From NCBI GenBank assembly GCA_920105625.2, contig OV050032.1, forward strand, positions 116,296,542 to 116,360,541: a stretch of DNA of 64,000 bases, written 5' to 3'. This stretch comes from Clusia tigrina. Taxonomy: Eukaryota > Arthropoda > Insecta > Diptera > Clusiidae. Below the pieces are notes generated by a model, which was given only the letters and a program-made list of their open reading frames with translations, was not told where the DNA came from and made no database searches. Below are positions 11,416 through 24,483 of the stretch, in pieces. The stretch's first letter is position 1; every line of letters begins with the position of its first letter. The translations under genes were made by a program, and so were the position numbers.

Positions 11416-14400
11416 TATCTTTTTACTGGAGCGTCATAAAACCTTGAAATTTTGTATCAATGAAGTACTCGAGCCTCTTGTCAATTTAAACCATCGCTCA
11501 AAGCTATGCTACCCTAGAGTCCCAAATCAAACACTGATAAAACTTCAAACGCCCCTAACTTCTTTACGGTACGTCCTACACCTATCAAAGTTTGCAACAT
11601 ACAAATGCTTGTAACTTTTTACTGGAGCGTCATAAAACCTTGAAATTTTGTAACAATGAAGTACTCGAGCCTCTTGTCAATTTAAGCCATCGCTCAAGGC
11701 TATGCTACCCTTGAGTCCCAAATCAAACACTGATAAAACTTCAAACGCCCCTAACTTCTTTACGGTACGTCCTACACCTATCAAAGTTGGCAACATACAA
11801 ATGCTTGTAACTTTTTACTGGGCGTCATAAAACCTTGAAATTTTGTAACAATAAAGTACTCGAGCCTCTTGTCAATTTAAGCCATCGCTCAAAGCTATGC
11901 TACCATTGAGTCCCAAATCAAACACTGATAAAACTTCAAATGGCCCTAACTTTTATACGGTACGTCCTACACCTATCAAAGTTGGCAACATTCAAATGCT
12001 TGTAACTTTTTACTGGAGCGTCATAAAACCTTGAAATTTTGTAACAATAAAGTACTCGAGCCTCTTGTCAATTTAAGCCTTCGCTCAAAGCTATGCTACC
12101 CTAGAGTCCAAAATCAAACACTGATAAAACTTCAAATGCCCCTAACTTCTTTACGGTACGTCCTACACCTATCAAAGTTGGCAACATTCAAATGCTTGTA
12201 ACTTTTTACTGGAGCGTCATAAAACCTTGAAATTTTCTAACAATAAAGTACTCGAGCATCTTGTCAATTTAAGCTATCGCTCAAAGCTATGCTACCCTTA
12301 AGTCCCAAATCAAACACTGATAAAACTTCAAACGCCCCTAACTTCTTTACGGTACGTCCTACACCTCTCAAAGTTTGCAACATACAAATGCTTGTATCTT
12401 TTTACTGGAGCGTCATAAAACCTTGAAATTTGGTAACAATAAAGTATCCGAGCCTCTTGTCAATTTAAGCTATCGCTCAAAGCTATGATACCCTTGAGTC
12501 CCAAATCAAACACTGATAAAACTTCAAATGGCCCTAATTTCTGTACGGTACGTCCTACACCTATCAAAGTTTGCAACATACAAATGCTTGTAACTTTTTA
12601 CTGGAGCGTCATAAAACCTTGAAATTTTGTAACAATAAAGTACTCGAGCCTCTTGTCAATTTATGCCATCGCTCAAAGCTATGCTACCCTTGAGTCCCAA
12701 ATCAAACACTGATAAAACTTCAAATGGCCCTAACTTCTATACGGTACGTCCTACACCTATCAAAGTTTGCATCATACAAATGCTTGTAACTTTTTACTGG
12801 AGCGTCATAAAACACTGAAATTTTGTAACAATAAAATACTCGAGCCTCTTGTCAATTTAGGCCATCGCTCAAAGCTATATTACCCTTGAGTCCCAAATCA
12901 AACATTGATAAAACTTCAAACGCCCCTAACTTCTTTACGGTACGTCCTACACCTATCAAAGTTTGCAACATACAAATGCTTGTAACTTTTTACTGGAGCG
13001 TCATAAAACCTTGAAATTTTGTAACAATAAAGTACCCGAGCCTCTTGTCAATTTAAGCTATCGCTCAAAGCTATACTACCCTTGAGTCCCAAATCAAACA
13101 CTGATAAAACTTCAAATGGCCCTAACTTCTATACGGTACGTCCTACACCTATCAAAGTTTGCAACATACAAATGCTTGTAACTTTTTACTGGAGCACCAT
13201 AAAACCTTGAAATTTTGTAACAATAAAGTACTCGAGCCTCTTGTCAATTTAAGCCATCGCTCAAAGCTATGCTACCCTAGAGTCCCAAATCAAACACTGA
13301 TAAAACTTCAAACGCCCCTAACTTCTTTACGGTACGTCCTACACCTATCAAAGTTTGCAACATACAAATGCTTGTATCTTTTTACTGGAGCGTCATAAAA
13401 CCTTGAAATTTTGTAACAATGAAGAACTCGAGCCTCTTGTAATTTAAGCTATCACTCAAAGCTATGCTACCCTAGAGTCCCAAATCAAACACTGATAAAA
13501 CTTCAAATGGCCCTAACTTCTATACGGTACGTCCTACACCCATCAAAGTTTGCAACATACAAATGCTTGTAACTTTTTACTGGAGCGTCATAAAACCTTG
13601 ACATTTTTTAACAATAAAGTACTCGAGCCTCTTGTCAATTTTGGCCATGGCTCAAAGCTATGCTACCCTTGAGTCCCAAATCAAACACTGATAAAACTTC
13701 AAACGCCCCTAACTTCTTTACGGTACGTCCTACACCTATCAAAGTTTGCAACATTCAAATGCTTGTAACTTTTTACTGGAGCGTCATAAAACCTTGAACT
13801 TTTGTAACAATAAAGTATCCGAGCCTCTTGTCAATTTAAGCTATCGCTCAAAGCTAAACTACCCTAGAGTCCCAAATCAAACACTGATAAAACTTCAAAC
13901 GCCCCTAACTTCTTTACATTACGTCCTACACCTATCAAAGTTTGCAACATACAAATGCTTGTAAATTTTTACTGGAGCGTCATAAAACTTTGAAATTTTG
14001 TAACAATGAAGTACCCGAGCCTCTTGTCAATTTAAGCCATCGCTCAAAGCTATGCTACCCTAGAGTCCCAAATCAAACACGGATAAAACTTCAAACGCCC
14101 CTAACTTCTATACGGTACGTCCTACACCTATCAAAGTTTGCAACATACAAATGCTTGTAACTTTTTACTGGAGCGTCATAAAACCTTGAAATTTTGTAAC
14201 AATAAAGTACTCGAGCCTCTTGTCAATTTAAGCTTTCGCTCAAAACTATGCTACCCTAGAGTCCCAAATCAAACACTGATAAAACTTCAAACGCCCCTAA
14301 CTTCTTTACGGTACGTCCTACACCTATCAAAGTTGGCAACATACAAATGCTTGTAACTTTTTACTGGAGCGTCATAAAACCTTGAAATTTTGTAACAATG

Positions 14401-14550
14401 AAGTACCTGAGCCTCTTGTCAATTTAAGCTATCGGTCAAAGCTATGCTACGCTTGAGTCCCAAATCAAACACTGATAAAACTTCAAACGCCCCTAACTTC
14501 TATACGGTACGTCCTACACATATCAAAGTTGGCAACATTCAAATGCTTGT
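11416..14550 (+). repeat. 16-monomer tandem duplication, copy 2
   Basis: Second copy of the 16-monomer unit, with the same markers at +3134 (GCCTTCGCTC at 12077, GAGCACCATAAAA at 13193, CTTGTAATTT at 13437, AAGCTAAACTACC at 13852). It has its own 1-bp loss in ACTGGGCGTC near 11818. The junction lies in the monomer around 11380-11420, where a GTTGGCAACATTC left part joins a CTTGTATC right part. Confidence 0.9.
11951..12930 (+). repeat. Five-monomer block 'B', copy 3
   Basis: Full 980-bp copy inside the second 16-monomer unit, exactly 3134 bp from copy 2. The marker order is the same, ending with TATATTACC and AACATTGAT near 12876-12910. Confidence 0.85.
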
Positions 14551-15477
14551 AACTTTTTACTGGAGCGTCATAAAACCTTGAAATTTTGTAACAATAAAGT
14601 ACTCGAGCCTCTTGTCAATTTAAGCCATCGCTCAAAGCTATGCTACCCTAGAGTCCAAAATCAAACACTGATAAAACTTCAAATGCCCCTAACTTCTTTA
14701 CGGTACGTCCTACACCTATCAAAGTTGGCAACATTCAAATGCTTGTAACTTTTTACTGGAGCGTCATAAAACCTTGAAATTTTCTAACAATAAAGTACTC
14801 GAGCATCTTGTCAATTTAAGCTATCGCTCAAAGCTATGCTACCCTTGAGTCCCAAATCAAACACTGATAAAACTTCAAACGCCCCTAACTTCTTTACGGT
14901 ACGTCCTACACCCATCAAAGTTTGCAACATACAAATGCTTGTATCTTTTTACTGGAGCGTCATAAAACCTTGAAATTTTGTAACAATAAAGTATCCGAGC
15001 CTCTTGTCAATTTAAGTTATCGCTCAAAGCTATGCTACCCTTGAGTCCCAAATCAAACACTGATAAAACTTCAAATGGCCCTAATTTCTGTACGGTACGT
15101 CCTACACCTATCAAAGTTTGCAACATACAAATGCTTGTAACTTTTTACTGGAGCGTCATAAAACCTTGAAATTTTGTAACAATAAAGTACTCGAGCCTCT
15201 TGTCAATTTATGCCATCGCTCAAAGCTATGCTACCCTTGAGTCCCAAATCAAACACTGATAAAACTTCAAATGGCCCTAACTTCTATACGGTACGTCCTA
15301 CACCTATCAAAGTTTGCAACATACAAATGCTTGTAACTTTTTATTGGAGCGTCATAAAACACTGAAATTTTGTAACAATAAAATACTCGAGCCTCTTGTC
15401 AATTTAGGCCATCGCTCAAAGCTATATTACCCTTGAGTCCCAAATCAAACATTGATAAAACTTCAAACGCCCCTAAC
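14498..15477 (+). repeat. Five-monomer block 'B', copy 4
   Basis: Full 980-bp copy with the same marker order. It differs from copies 2 and 3 by GCCATCGC instead of GCCTTCGC in the first monomer, ACACCCATC near 14910 and TTGCAACATAC instead of TTGCATCATAC in the last. The poly-A run follows five bases after it ends. Confidence 0.85.
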
Positions 15478-15478
15478 T

Positions 15479-15482
<4 letters not shown>

Positions 15483-15514
<32 letters not shown>
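15483..15514 (+). other. Run of 32 A replacing 25 bp of a monomer
   Basis: An uninterrupted run of 32 A sits between TTCTT (monomer positions 1-5) and GTTTGC (31-36). In every other copy of this junction (for example 9797, 12931, 20777, 36831, 58194) those flanks are joined by 25 bp of ordinary monomer. The net change is +7 bp, and the array resumes in register. No target-site duplication and no other foreign sequence accompanies it. It could be a real substitution, a retroposed tail fragment, slippage of a homopolymer, or a consensus or assembly error. I cannot tell which from the sequence. Confidence 0.9.
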
Positions 15515-15518
<4 letters not shown>

Positions 15519-18229
15519 GCAACATACAAATGCTTGTAACTTTTTACTGGAGCGTCATAAAACCTTGAAATTTTGTAACAATAAAGTACCCGAGCCTCTT
15601 GTCAATTTAAGCTATCGCTCAAAGCTATGCTACCCTTGAGTCCCAAATCAAACACTGATAAAACTTCAAATGGCCCTAACTTCTATACGGTACGTCCTAC
15701 ACCTATCAAAGTTTGCAACACACAAATGCTTGCAACTTTTTACTGGAGCATCATAAAACCTTGAAATTTTGCAACAATAAAGTACTCGAGCCTCTTGTCA
15801 ATTTAAGCCATCGCTCAAAGCTATGCTACCCTAGAGTCCCAAATCAAACACTGATAAAACTTCAAATGGACCCAACTTCTATACGGTACGTCCTACACCC
15901 ATCAAAGTTTGCAACATACAAATGCTTGTAACTTTTTACTGGAGCGTCATAAAACCTTGACATTTTTTAATAATAAAGTACTCGAGCCTCTTGTCAATTT
16001 TGGCCATGGCTCAAAGCTATGCTACCCTAGAGTCCCAAATCAAACACTGATAAAACTTCAAACGCCCCTAACTTCTAAACGGTGGTGTCCTACACCTGTC
16101 AAAGTTTGCAACATACAAATGCTTGTAACTTTTTACTGGAGCGTCATAAAAAATTGAAATTTTGTAACAATAAAGTACTCGAGCCTCTTGTCAATTTAAG
16201 CTATCGCTCAAAGCTATGCTACCCCAGAGTCTCAAATCAAACACTGATAAAACTTCAAATGGCCCTAACTTCTATACGGTACGTCCTACACCTATCAAAG
16301 TTTGCAACATACAAATGCTTGTAACTTTTTACTGGAGCGTCATAAAACCTTGAAATTTTGTAACAATGAAGTACCCGAGCCTCTTGTCAATTTAAGCTAT
16401 CGGTCAAAGCTATGCTACGCTTGAGTCCCAAATCAAACACTGATAAAACTTCAAACGCCCCTAACTTCTTTACGGTACGTCCTACACTTATCAAAGTTTG
16501 CAACATACAAATGCTTGTAACTTTTTACTGGAGTGTCATAAAACCTTGAAATTTTGTAACAATGAAGTACCCGAGCCTCTTGTCAATTTAAGCTATCGCT
16601 CAAAGCTATGCTACCCTAGAGTCCCAAATCAAACACTGATAAAACTTCAATTGGCCCTAACTTCTTTACGGTACGTCCTACACCCATCAAAGTTTGCAAC
16701 ATACAAATGCTTGTAACTTTTTACTGGAGCGTCATAAAACCTTGACATTTTTTAACAATAAAGTACTCGAGCCTCTTGTCAATTTTGGCCATGGCTCAAA
16801 GCTATGCTACCCTTGAGTCCCAAATAAAACACTGATAAAACTTCAAACGCCCCTAACTTCTTTACGGTACGTCCTACACCTATCAAAGTTTGCAACATAC
16901 AAATGCTTGTAACTTTTTACTGGAGCGTCATAAAACCTTGAACTTTTGTACCAATGAAGTATCCGAGCCTCTTGTCAATTTAAGCTATCGCTCAAAGCTA
17001 AACTACCCTAGAGTCCCAAATCAAACACTGATAAAACTTCAAACGCCCCTAACTTCTTTACATTACGTCCTACACCTATCAAAGTTTGCAACATACAAAT
17101 GCTTGTAAATTTTTACTGGAGCGTCATAAAACCTTGAAATTTTGTAACAATGAAGTACCCGAGCTTCTTGTCAATTTAAGCCATCGCTCAAAGCTATGCT
17201 ACCCTAGAGTCCCAAATCAAACACGGATAAAACTTCAAACGCCCCTAACTTCTATACGGTACGTCCTACACCTATCAAAGTTTGCAACATACAAATGCTT
17301 GTAACTTCTTACTGGAGCGTCATAAAACCTTGAAATTTTGTAACAATAAAGTACTCGAGCCTCTTGTCAATTTAAGCTATCGCTCAAAACTATGCTACCC
17401 TAGAGTCCCAAATCAAACACTGATAAAACTTCAAACGCCCCTAACTTCTTTGCGGTACGTCCTACACCCATCAAAGTTTGCAACATACAAATGCTTGTAA
17501 CTTTTTACTGGAGCGTCATAAAACCTTGAAATTTTGTAACAATGAAGTACCCGAGCCTCTTGTCAATTTAAGCTATCGGTCAAAGCTATGCTACGCTTGA
17601 GTCCCAAATCAAACACTGATAAAACTTCAAACGCCCCTAACTTCTATACGGTACGTCCTACACCTATCAAAGTTGGCAACATTCAAATGCTTGTAACTTT
17701 TTACTGGAGCGTCATAAAACCTTGAAATTTTGTAACAATAAAGTACTCGAGCCTCTTGTCAATTTAAGCCATCGCTCAAAGCTATGCTACGCTTGAGTCC
17801 CAAATCAAACACTGATAAAACTTCAAACGCCCCTAACTTCTTTACGGTACGTCCTACACTTATCAAAGTTTGCAACATACAAATGCTTGTAACTTTTTAC
17901 TGGAGCGTCATAAAACCTTGAAATTTTCTAACAATAAAATACTCGAGCCTCTTGTCAATTTAAGCTATCGCTCAAAGCTATGCTACCCTTGAGTCCCAAA
18001 TCAAACACTGATAAAACTTCAAATGGCCCTAACTTCTATACGGTACGTCCTACACCTATCAAAGTTTGCAACATACAAATGCTTGTAACTTTTTACTGGA
18101 GCATCATAAAACCTTGAAATTTTGCAACAATAAAGTACTCGAGCCTCTTGTCAATTTAAGCCATCGCTCAAAGCTATGCTACCCTAGAGTCCCAAATCAA
18201 ACACTGATAAATCTTCAAATGGACCCAAC

Positions 18230-18425
18230 TTCTATACGGTACGTCCTACACCCATCAAAGTTTGCAACATACAAATGCTTGTAACTTTTTACTGGAGCGT
18301 CATAAAAAATTGAAATTTTGTAACAATAAAGTACTCGAGCCTCTTGTCAATTTAAGCTATCGCTCAAAGCTATGCTACCCCAGAGTCCCAAATCAAACAC
18401 TGATAAAACTTCAAATGGCTCTAAC
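18230..18425 (+). repeat. Hybrid monomer marking loss of one monomer
   Basis: The left end carries ACACCCATC, as in the monomer at 15877, while the part from AAAAAATTG onward matches the monomer at 16073. The breakpoint lies between monomer positions 25 and 78. The expected CATTTTTTAATAATAAAG and GGTGGTGTCC markers are missing here but present together at 15877-16100, 21365-21570, 37419-37625 and 58586-58796. Confidence 0.8.
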
Positions 18426-19797
18426 TTCTATACGGTACGTCCTACACCTATCAAAGTTTGCAACTTACAAATGCTTGTAACTTTTTACTGGAGCGTCATA
18501 AAACCTTGAAATTTTATAAAAATGAAGTACCCCAGCCTCTTGTCAATTTAAGCTATCGGTCAAAGCTATGCTACGCTTGAGTCCCAAATCAAACACTGAT
18601 AAAACTTCAAACGCCCCTAACTTCTTTACGGTACGTCCTACACTTATCAAAGTTTGCAACATACAAATGCTTGTAACTTTTTACTGGAGCGTCATAAAAC
18701 CTTGAAATTTTGTAACAATGAAGTACCCGAGCCTCTTGTCAATTTAAGCTATCGCTCAAAGCTATGCTACCCTAGAGTCCCAAATCAAACACTGATAAAA
18801 CTTCAATTGGCCCTAACTTCTTTACGGTACGTCCTACACCCATCAAAGTTTGCAACATACAAATGCTTGTAACTTTTTACTGGAGCGTCATAAAACCTTG
18901 ACATTTTTTAACAATAAAGTACTCGAGCCTCTTGTCAATTTTGGCCATGGCTCAAAGCTATGCTACCCTTGAGTCCCAAATCAAACACTGATAAAGCTTC
19001 AAACGCCCCTAACTTCTTTACGGTACGTCCTACACCTATCAAAGTTTGCAACATACAAATGCTTGTAACTTTTTACTGGAGCGTCATAAAACCTTGAACT
19101 TTTGTAACAATGAAGTATCCGAGCCTCTTGTCAATTTAAGCTATCGCTCAAAGCTAAACTACCCTAGAGTCCCAAATCAAACACTGATAAAACTTCAAAC
19201 GCCCCTAACTTCTTTACATTACGTCCTACACCTATCAAAGTTTGCAACGTACAAATGCTTGTAAATTTTTACTGGAGCGTCATAAAACCTTGAAATTTTG
19301 TAACAATGAAGTACCCGAGCCTCTTGTCAATTTAAGCCATCGCTCAAAACTATGCTACCCTAGAGTCCCAAATCAAACACGGATAAAACTTCAAACGCCC
19401 CTAACTTCTATACGGTACGTCCTACACCTATCAAAGTTTGCAACATACAAATGCTTGTAACTTTTTACTGGAGCGTCATAAAACCTTGAAATTTTGTAAC
19501 AATAAAGTACTCGAGCCTCTTGTCAATTTAAGCTATCGCTCAAAACTATGCTACCCTAGAGTCCCAAATCAAACACTGATAAAACTTCAAACGCCCCTAA
19601 CTTCTTTGCGGTACGTCCTACACCTATCAAAGTTGGCAACATACAAATGCTTGTAACTTTTTACTGGAGCGTCATAAAACCTTGAAATTTTGTAACAATG
19701 AAGCACCCGAGCCTCTTGTCAATTTAAGCTATCGGTCAAAGCTATGCTACGCTTGAGTCCCAAATCAAACACTGATAAAACTTCAAACGCCCCTAAC

Positions 19798-20776
19798 TTC
19801 TATACGGTACGTCCTACACCTATCAAAGTTGGCAACATTCAAATGCTTGTAACTTTTTACTGGAGCGTCATAAAACCTTGAAATTTTGTAACAATAAAGT
19901 ACTCGAGCCTCTTGTCAATTTAAGCCATCGCTCAAAGCTATGCTACCCTAGAGTCCAAAATCAAACACTGATAAAACTTCAAATGCCCCTAACTTCTTTA
20001 CGGTACGTCCTACACCTATCAAAGTTGGCAACATTCAAATGCTTGTAACTTTTTACTGGAGCGTCATAAAACCTTGAAATTTTCTAACAATAAAGTACTC
20101 GAGCATCTTGTCAATTTAAGCTATCGCTCAAAGCTATGCTACCCTTGAGTCCCAAATCAAACACTGATAAAACTTCAAACGCCCCTAACTTCTTTACGGT
20201 ACGTCCTACACCCATCAAAGTTTGCAACATACAAATGCTTGTATCTTTTTACTGGAGCGTCATAAAACCTTGAAATTTTGTAACAATAAAGTATCCGAGC
20301 CTCTTGTCAATTTAAGCTATCGCTCAAAGCTATGCTACCCTTGAGTCCAAATTAAACACTGATAAAACTTCAAATGGCCCTAATTTCTGTACGGTACGTC
20401 CTACACCTATCAAAGTTTGCAACATACAAATGCTTGTAACTTTTTACTGGAGCGTCATAAAACCTTGAAATTTTGTAACAATAAAGTACTCGAGCCTCTT
20501 GTCAATTTATGCCATCGCTCAAAGCTATGCTACCCTTGAGTCCCAAATCAAACACTGATAAAACTTCAAATGGCCCTAACTTCTATACGGTACGTCCTAC
20601 ACCTATCAAAGTTTGCAACATACAAATGCTTGTAACTTTTTACTGGAGCGTCATAAAACACTGAAATTTTGTAACAATAAAATACTCGAGCCTCTTGTCA
20701 ATTTAGGCCATCGCTCAAAGCTATATTACCCTTGAGTCCCAAATCAAACATTGATAAAACTTCAAACGCCCCTAAC
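19798..20776 (+). repeat. Five-monomer block 'B', copy 5
   Basis: Copy of block B inside A1, 979 bp because of a 1-bp loss in GTCCAAATTAAAC near 20346. The same deletion is present at 36400 in A2 but not at 57762 in A3, where the word is GTCCCAAATTAAAC. The deletion therefore arose in, or was copied between, the A1 and A2 lineages. Confidence 0.88.
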
Positions 20777-22737
20777 TTCTTTACGGTACGTCCTACACCT
20801 ATCAAAGTTTGCAACATACAAATGCTTGTAACTTTTTACTGGAGCGTCATAAAACCTTGAAATTTTGTAACAATAAAGTACCCGAGCCTCTTGTCAATTT
20901 AAGCTATCGCTCAAAGCTATGCTACCCTTGAGTCCCAAATCAAACACTGATAAAACTTCAAATGGCCCTAACTTCTATACGGTACGTCCTACACCTATCA
21001 AAGTTTGCAACATACAAATGCTTGTAACTTTTTACTGGAGCATCATAAAACCTTGAAATTTTGCAACAATAAAGTACTCGAGCCTCTTGTCAATTTAAGC
21101 CATCGCTCAAAGCTATACTACCCTAGAGTCCCAAATCAAACACTGATAAAACTTCAAACGCCCCTAACTTCTTTACGGTACGTCCTACACCTATCAAAGT
21201 TGGCAACATACAAATGCTTGTAACTTTTTACTGGAGCGTCATAAAACTTTGAAATTTTGTAACAATAAAGAACCCGAGCCTCTTGTCAATTTAAGCTATC
21301 GCTCAAAGCTATGCTACCCTAGAGTCCCAAATCAAACACTGATAAAACTTCAAATGGACCCAACTTCTATACGGTACGTCCTACACCCATCAAAGTTTGC
21401 AACATACAAATGCTTGTAACTTTTTACTGGAGCGTCATAAAACCTTGACATTTTTTAATAATAAAGTACTCGAGCCTCTTGTCAATTTTGGCCATGGCTC
21501 AAAGCTATGCTACCCTAGAGTCCCAAATCAAACACTGATAAAACTTCAAACGCCCCTAACTTCTAAACGGTGGTGTCCTACACCTATCAAAGTTTGCAAC
21601 ATACAAATGCTTGTAACTTTTTACTGGAGCGTCATAAAATATTGAAATTTTGTAACAATAAAGTACTCGAGCCTCTTGTCAATTTAAGCTATCGCTCAAA
21701 GCTATGCTACCCCAGAGTCCCAAATCAAACACTGATAAAACTTTAAATGGCTCTAACTTCTATACGGTACGTCCTACACCTATCAAAGTTTGCAACTTAC
21801 AAATGCTTGTAACTTTTTACTGGAGCGTCATAAAACATTGAAATTTTGTAACAATAAAGTACTCGAGTCTCTTGTCAATTTAAGTTATCGGTCAAAGCTA
21901 TGCTACCCTTGAGTCCCAAATCAAACACTGATAAAACATCAAATGGCCCTAACTTCTATACGGTACGTCCTACACCTATCAAAGTTTGCAACATACAAAT
22001 GCTTGTAACTTTTTACTGGAGCGTCATAAAACCTTGAAATTTTGTAACAATGAAGTACCCGAGCCTCTTGTCAATTTAAGCTATCGGTCAAAGCTATGCT
22101 ACGCTTGAGTCCCAAATCAAACACTGATAAAACTTCAAACGCCCCTAACTTCTTTACGGTACGTCCTACACTTATCAAAGTTTGCAACATACAAATGCTT
22201 GTAACTTTTTACTGGAGCGTCATAAAACCTTGAAATTTTGTAACAATGAAGTACCCGAGCCTCTTGTCAATTTAAGCTATCGCTCAAAGCTATGCTACCC
22301 TAGAGTCCCAAATCAAACACTGATAAAACTTCAATTGGCCCTAACTTCTTTACGGTACGTCCTACACCTATCAAAGTTTCCAACATACAAATGCTTGTAA
22401 CTTTTTATTGGAGCGTCATAAAACCTTGAAATTTTGTAACAATAAAGTACTCGAGCATCTTGTCAATTTAAGTTATCGCTCAAAGCTATGCTACCCTAGA
22501 GTCCCAAATCAAACACTGGTAAAACTTCAAACGCCCCTAACTTCTTTACTGTACGTCCTACACCTATCAAAGTTGGCAACATACAAATGCTTGTAACTTT
22601 TTACTGGAGCGTCATAAAACCTTTAAATTTTGTAACAATGATGTACCCGAGCCTCTTGTCAATTTAAGCTATCGCTCAAAGCTATGCTACCCTAGAGTCC
22701 CAAATCAATCACTGATAAAACTTCAAAAGCCCCTAAC

Positions 22738-22916
22738 TTCTTTACGGTACGTCCTACACATATCAAAGTTTGCAACATACAAATGCTTGTAACTTTTTAC
22801 TGGAGCGTCATAAAACATTGAAATTTTGTAACAATAAAGTACTCGAGCATCTTGTCAATTTAAGCTATCGCTTGAGTCCCAAATCAAACACTGATAAAAC
22901 TTCAAATGGCCCTAAC
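22738..22916 (+). repeat. Monomer with a 17-bp internal deletion
   Basis: The sequence reads TATCGCTTGAGTCCC near 22865-22880, while the matching A2 monomer (38792 onward) has the full CGCTCAAAG...CCCTTGAG interval. Seventeen bases are missing, flanked by a CT microhomology. This deletion alone explains the shift of the A1-A2 offset from 16054 to 16071 bp. Confidence 0.9.
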
Positions 22917-24483
22917 TTCTATACGGTACGTCCTACACCTATCAAAGTTTGCAACATACAAATGCTTGTAACTTTTTACTGGAGCGTCATAAAACCTTTA
23001 AATTTTGTAACAATAAAGTACTCGAGCATCTTGTCAATTTAAGTTATCGCTCAAAGCTATGCTACCCTTGAGTCCCAAATCAAACACTGATAAAACTTCA
23101 AATGACCCTAACTTCTATACGGTACGTCCTACACATATCAAATTTGCAACATACAAATGCTTGTTACTTTTTACTGGAGCGTCATAAAACATTGAAATTT
23201 TGTAACAATAAAGTACTCGAGCATCTTGTCAATTTAAGTTATCGCTCAACGCTATGCTACCCTTGAGTCCCAAAACAAATACTGATAAAACTTCAAATGG
23301 ACCTAACTTCTATACGGTACGTCCTACACCTATCAAAGTTTGCAACATACAAATGCTTGTAACTTTTTACTGGAGCGTCATAAAACCTTGAAATTTTGTA
23401 ACAATAAAGTACTCGAGCATCTTGTCAATTTAAGTTATCGCTCAAAGCTATGCTACCCTAGAGTACCAAATCAAACACTGATAAAACTTCGAATGGCTCT
23501 AACTTCTTTACGGTACGTCCTACACATATCAAAGTTTGCAACATACAAATGCTTGTAACTTTTTACTGGAGCGTCATAAAACCTTGAAATTTTGTAAAAA
23601 TGAAGTACTCGAGCCTCTTGTCAATTTAAGCCATCGCTCAAAGCTATGCTACCCTAGAGTCCCAAATCAAACACTGATAAAACTTCAAACGCCCCTAACT
23701 TCTTTACGGTACGTCCTACACCTATCAAAGTTTGCAACATACAAATGCTTGTAACTTTTTTCTGGAGCGTCATAAAACCATGAAATTTTGTAACGATAAA
23801 GTACCCGAGCCTCTTGTCAATTTAAGCCATCGCTCAAAGCTATGCTACCCTTGAGACCCAAATCAAACACTGATAAAACTTCAAATGGCCCTAACTTCTA
23901 TACGGTACGTCCTACACCTATCAAAGTTTGCAACATACAAATGCTTGTAACTTTTTACTGGAGCGTCATAAAACCTTGAAATTTTGTAACAATAAAGTAC
24001 TCGAGCATCTTGTCAATTTAAGTTATCGCTCAAAGCTATGCTACCCTAGAGTCCCAAATCAAACACTGATAAAACTTCAAACGCCCCTAACTTCTTTACG
24101 GTACGTCCTACACCTATCAAAGTTGGCAACATACAAATGCTTGTAACTTTTTACTGGAGCGTCATAAAACCTTGAAATTTTGTAACAATGATGTACCCGA
24201 GCCTCTTGTCAATTTAAGCTATCGCTCAAAGCTATGCTACCCTAGAGTCCCAAATCAAACATGGATAAAACTTCAAACGCCCCTAACTTCTTTACGGTAC
24301 GTCCTACACATATCAAAGTTTGCAACATACAAATGCTTGTAACTTTTTACTGGAGCGTCATAAAACATTGAAATTTTGTAACAATAAAGTACTCGAGCAT
24401 CTTGTCAATTTAAGCTATCGCTCAAAGCTATGCTACCCTTGAGTCCCAAATCAAACACTGATAAAACTTCAAATGGCCCTAAC

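Larger units (their letters stand above)
14551..19013 (+). repeat. Mixed segment with an 11/12-monomer repeat
   Basis: After block B copy 4 and the poly-A, the array contains a loose repeat. The monomers at 15681 and 18034 (GAGCATCATAAAA, TTTTGCAACAAT, AATGGACCCAAC) are 2353 bp apart, and the N monomers at 16858 and 19014 are 2156 bp apart. The one-monomer difference arises because 15877 (CATTTTTTAATAATAAAG, CATGGCTC) and 16073 (AAACGGTGGTGTCC, AAAAAATTG) are represented by one hybrid at 18230-18425. No non-satellite sequence other than the poly-A is present. Confidence 0.85.

Noticed and set aside
15483..15514. Retrotransposon or processed-pseudogene tail
   Set aside because: No element body, no target-site duplication and no displaced sequence flank the A run; satellite resumes in register on both sides.
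15433..15639. Open frame with a poly-lysine stretch
   Set aside because: The lysines are the translation of the 32-A run; the rest is ordinary satellite.
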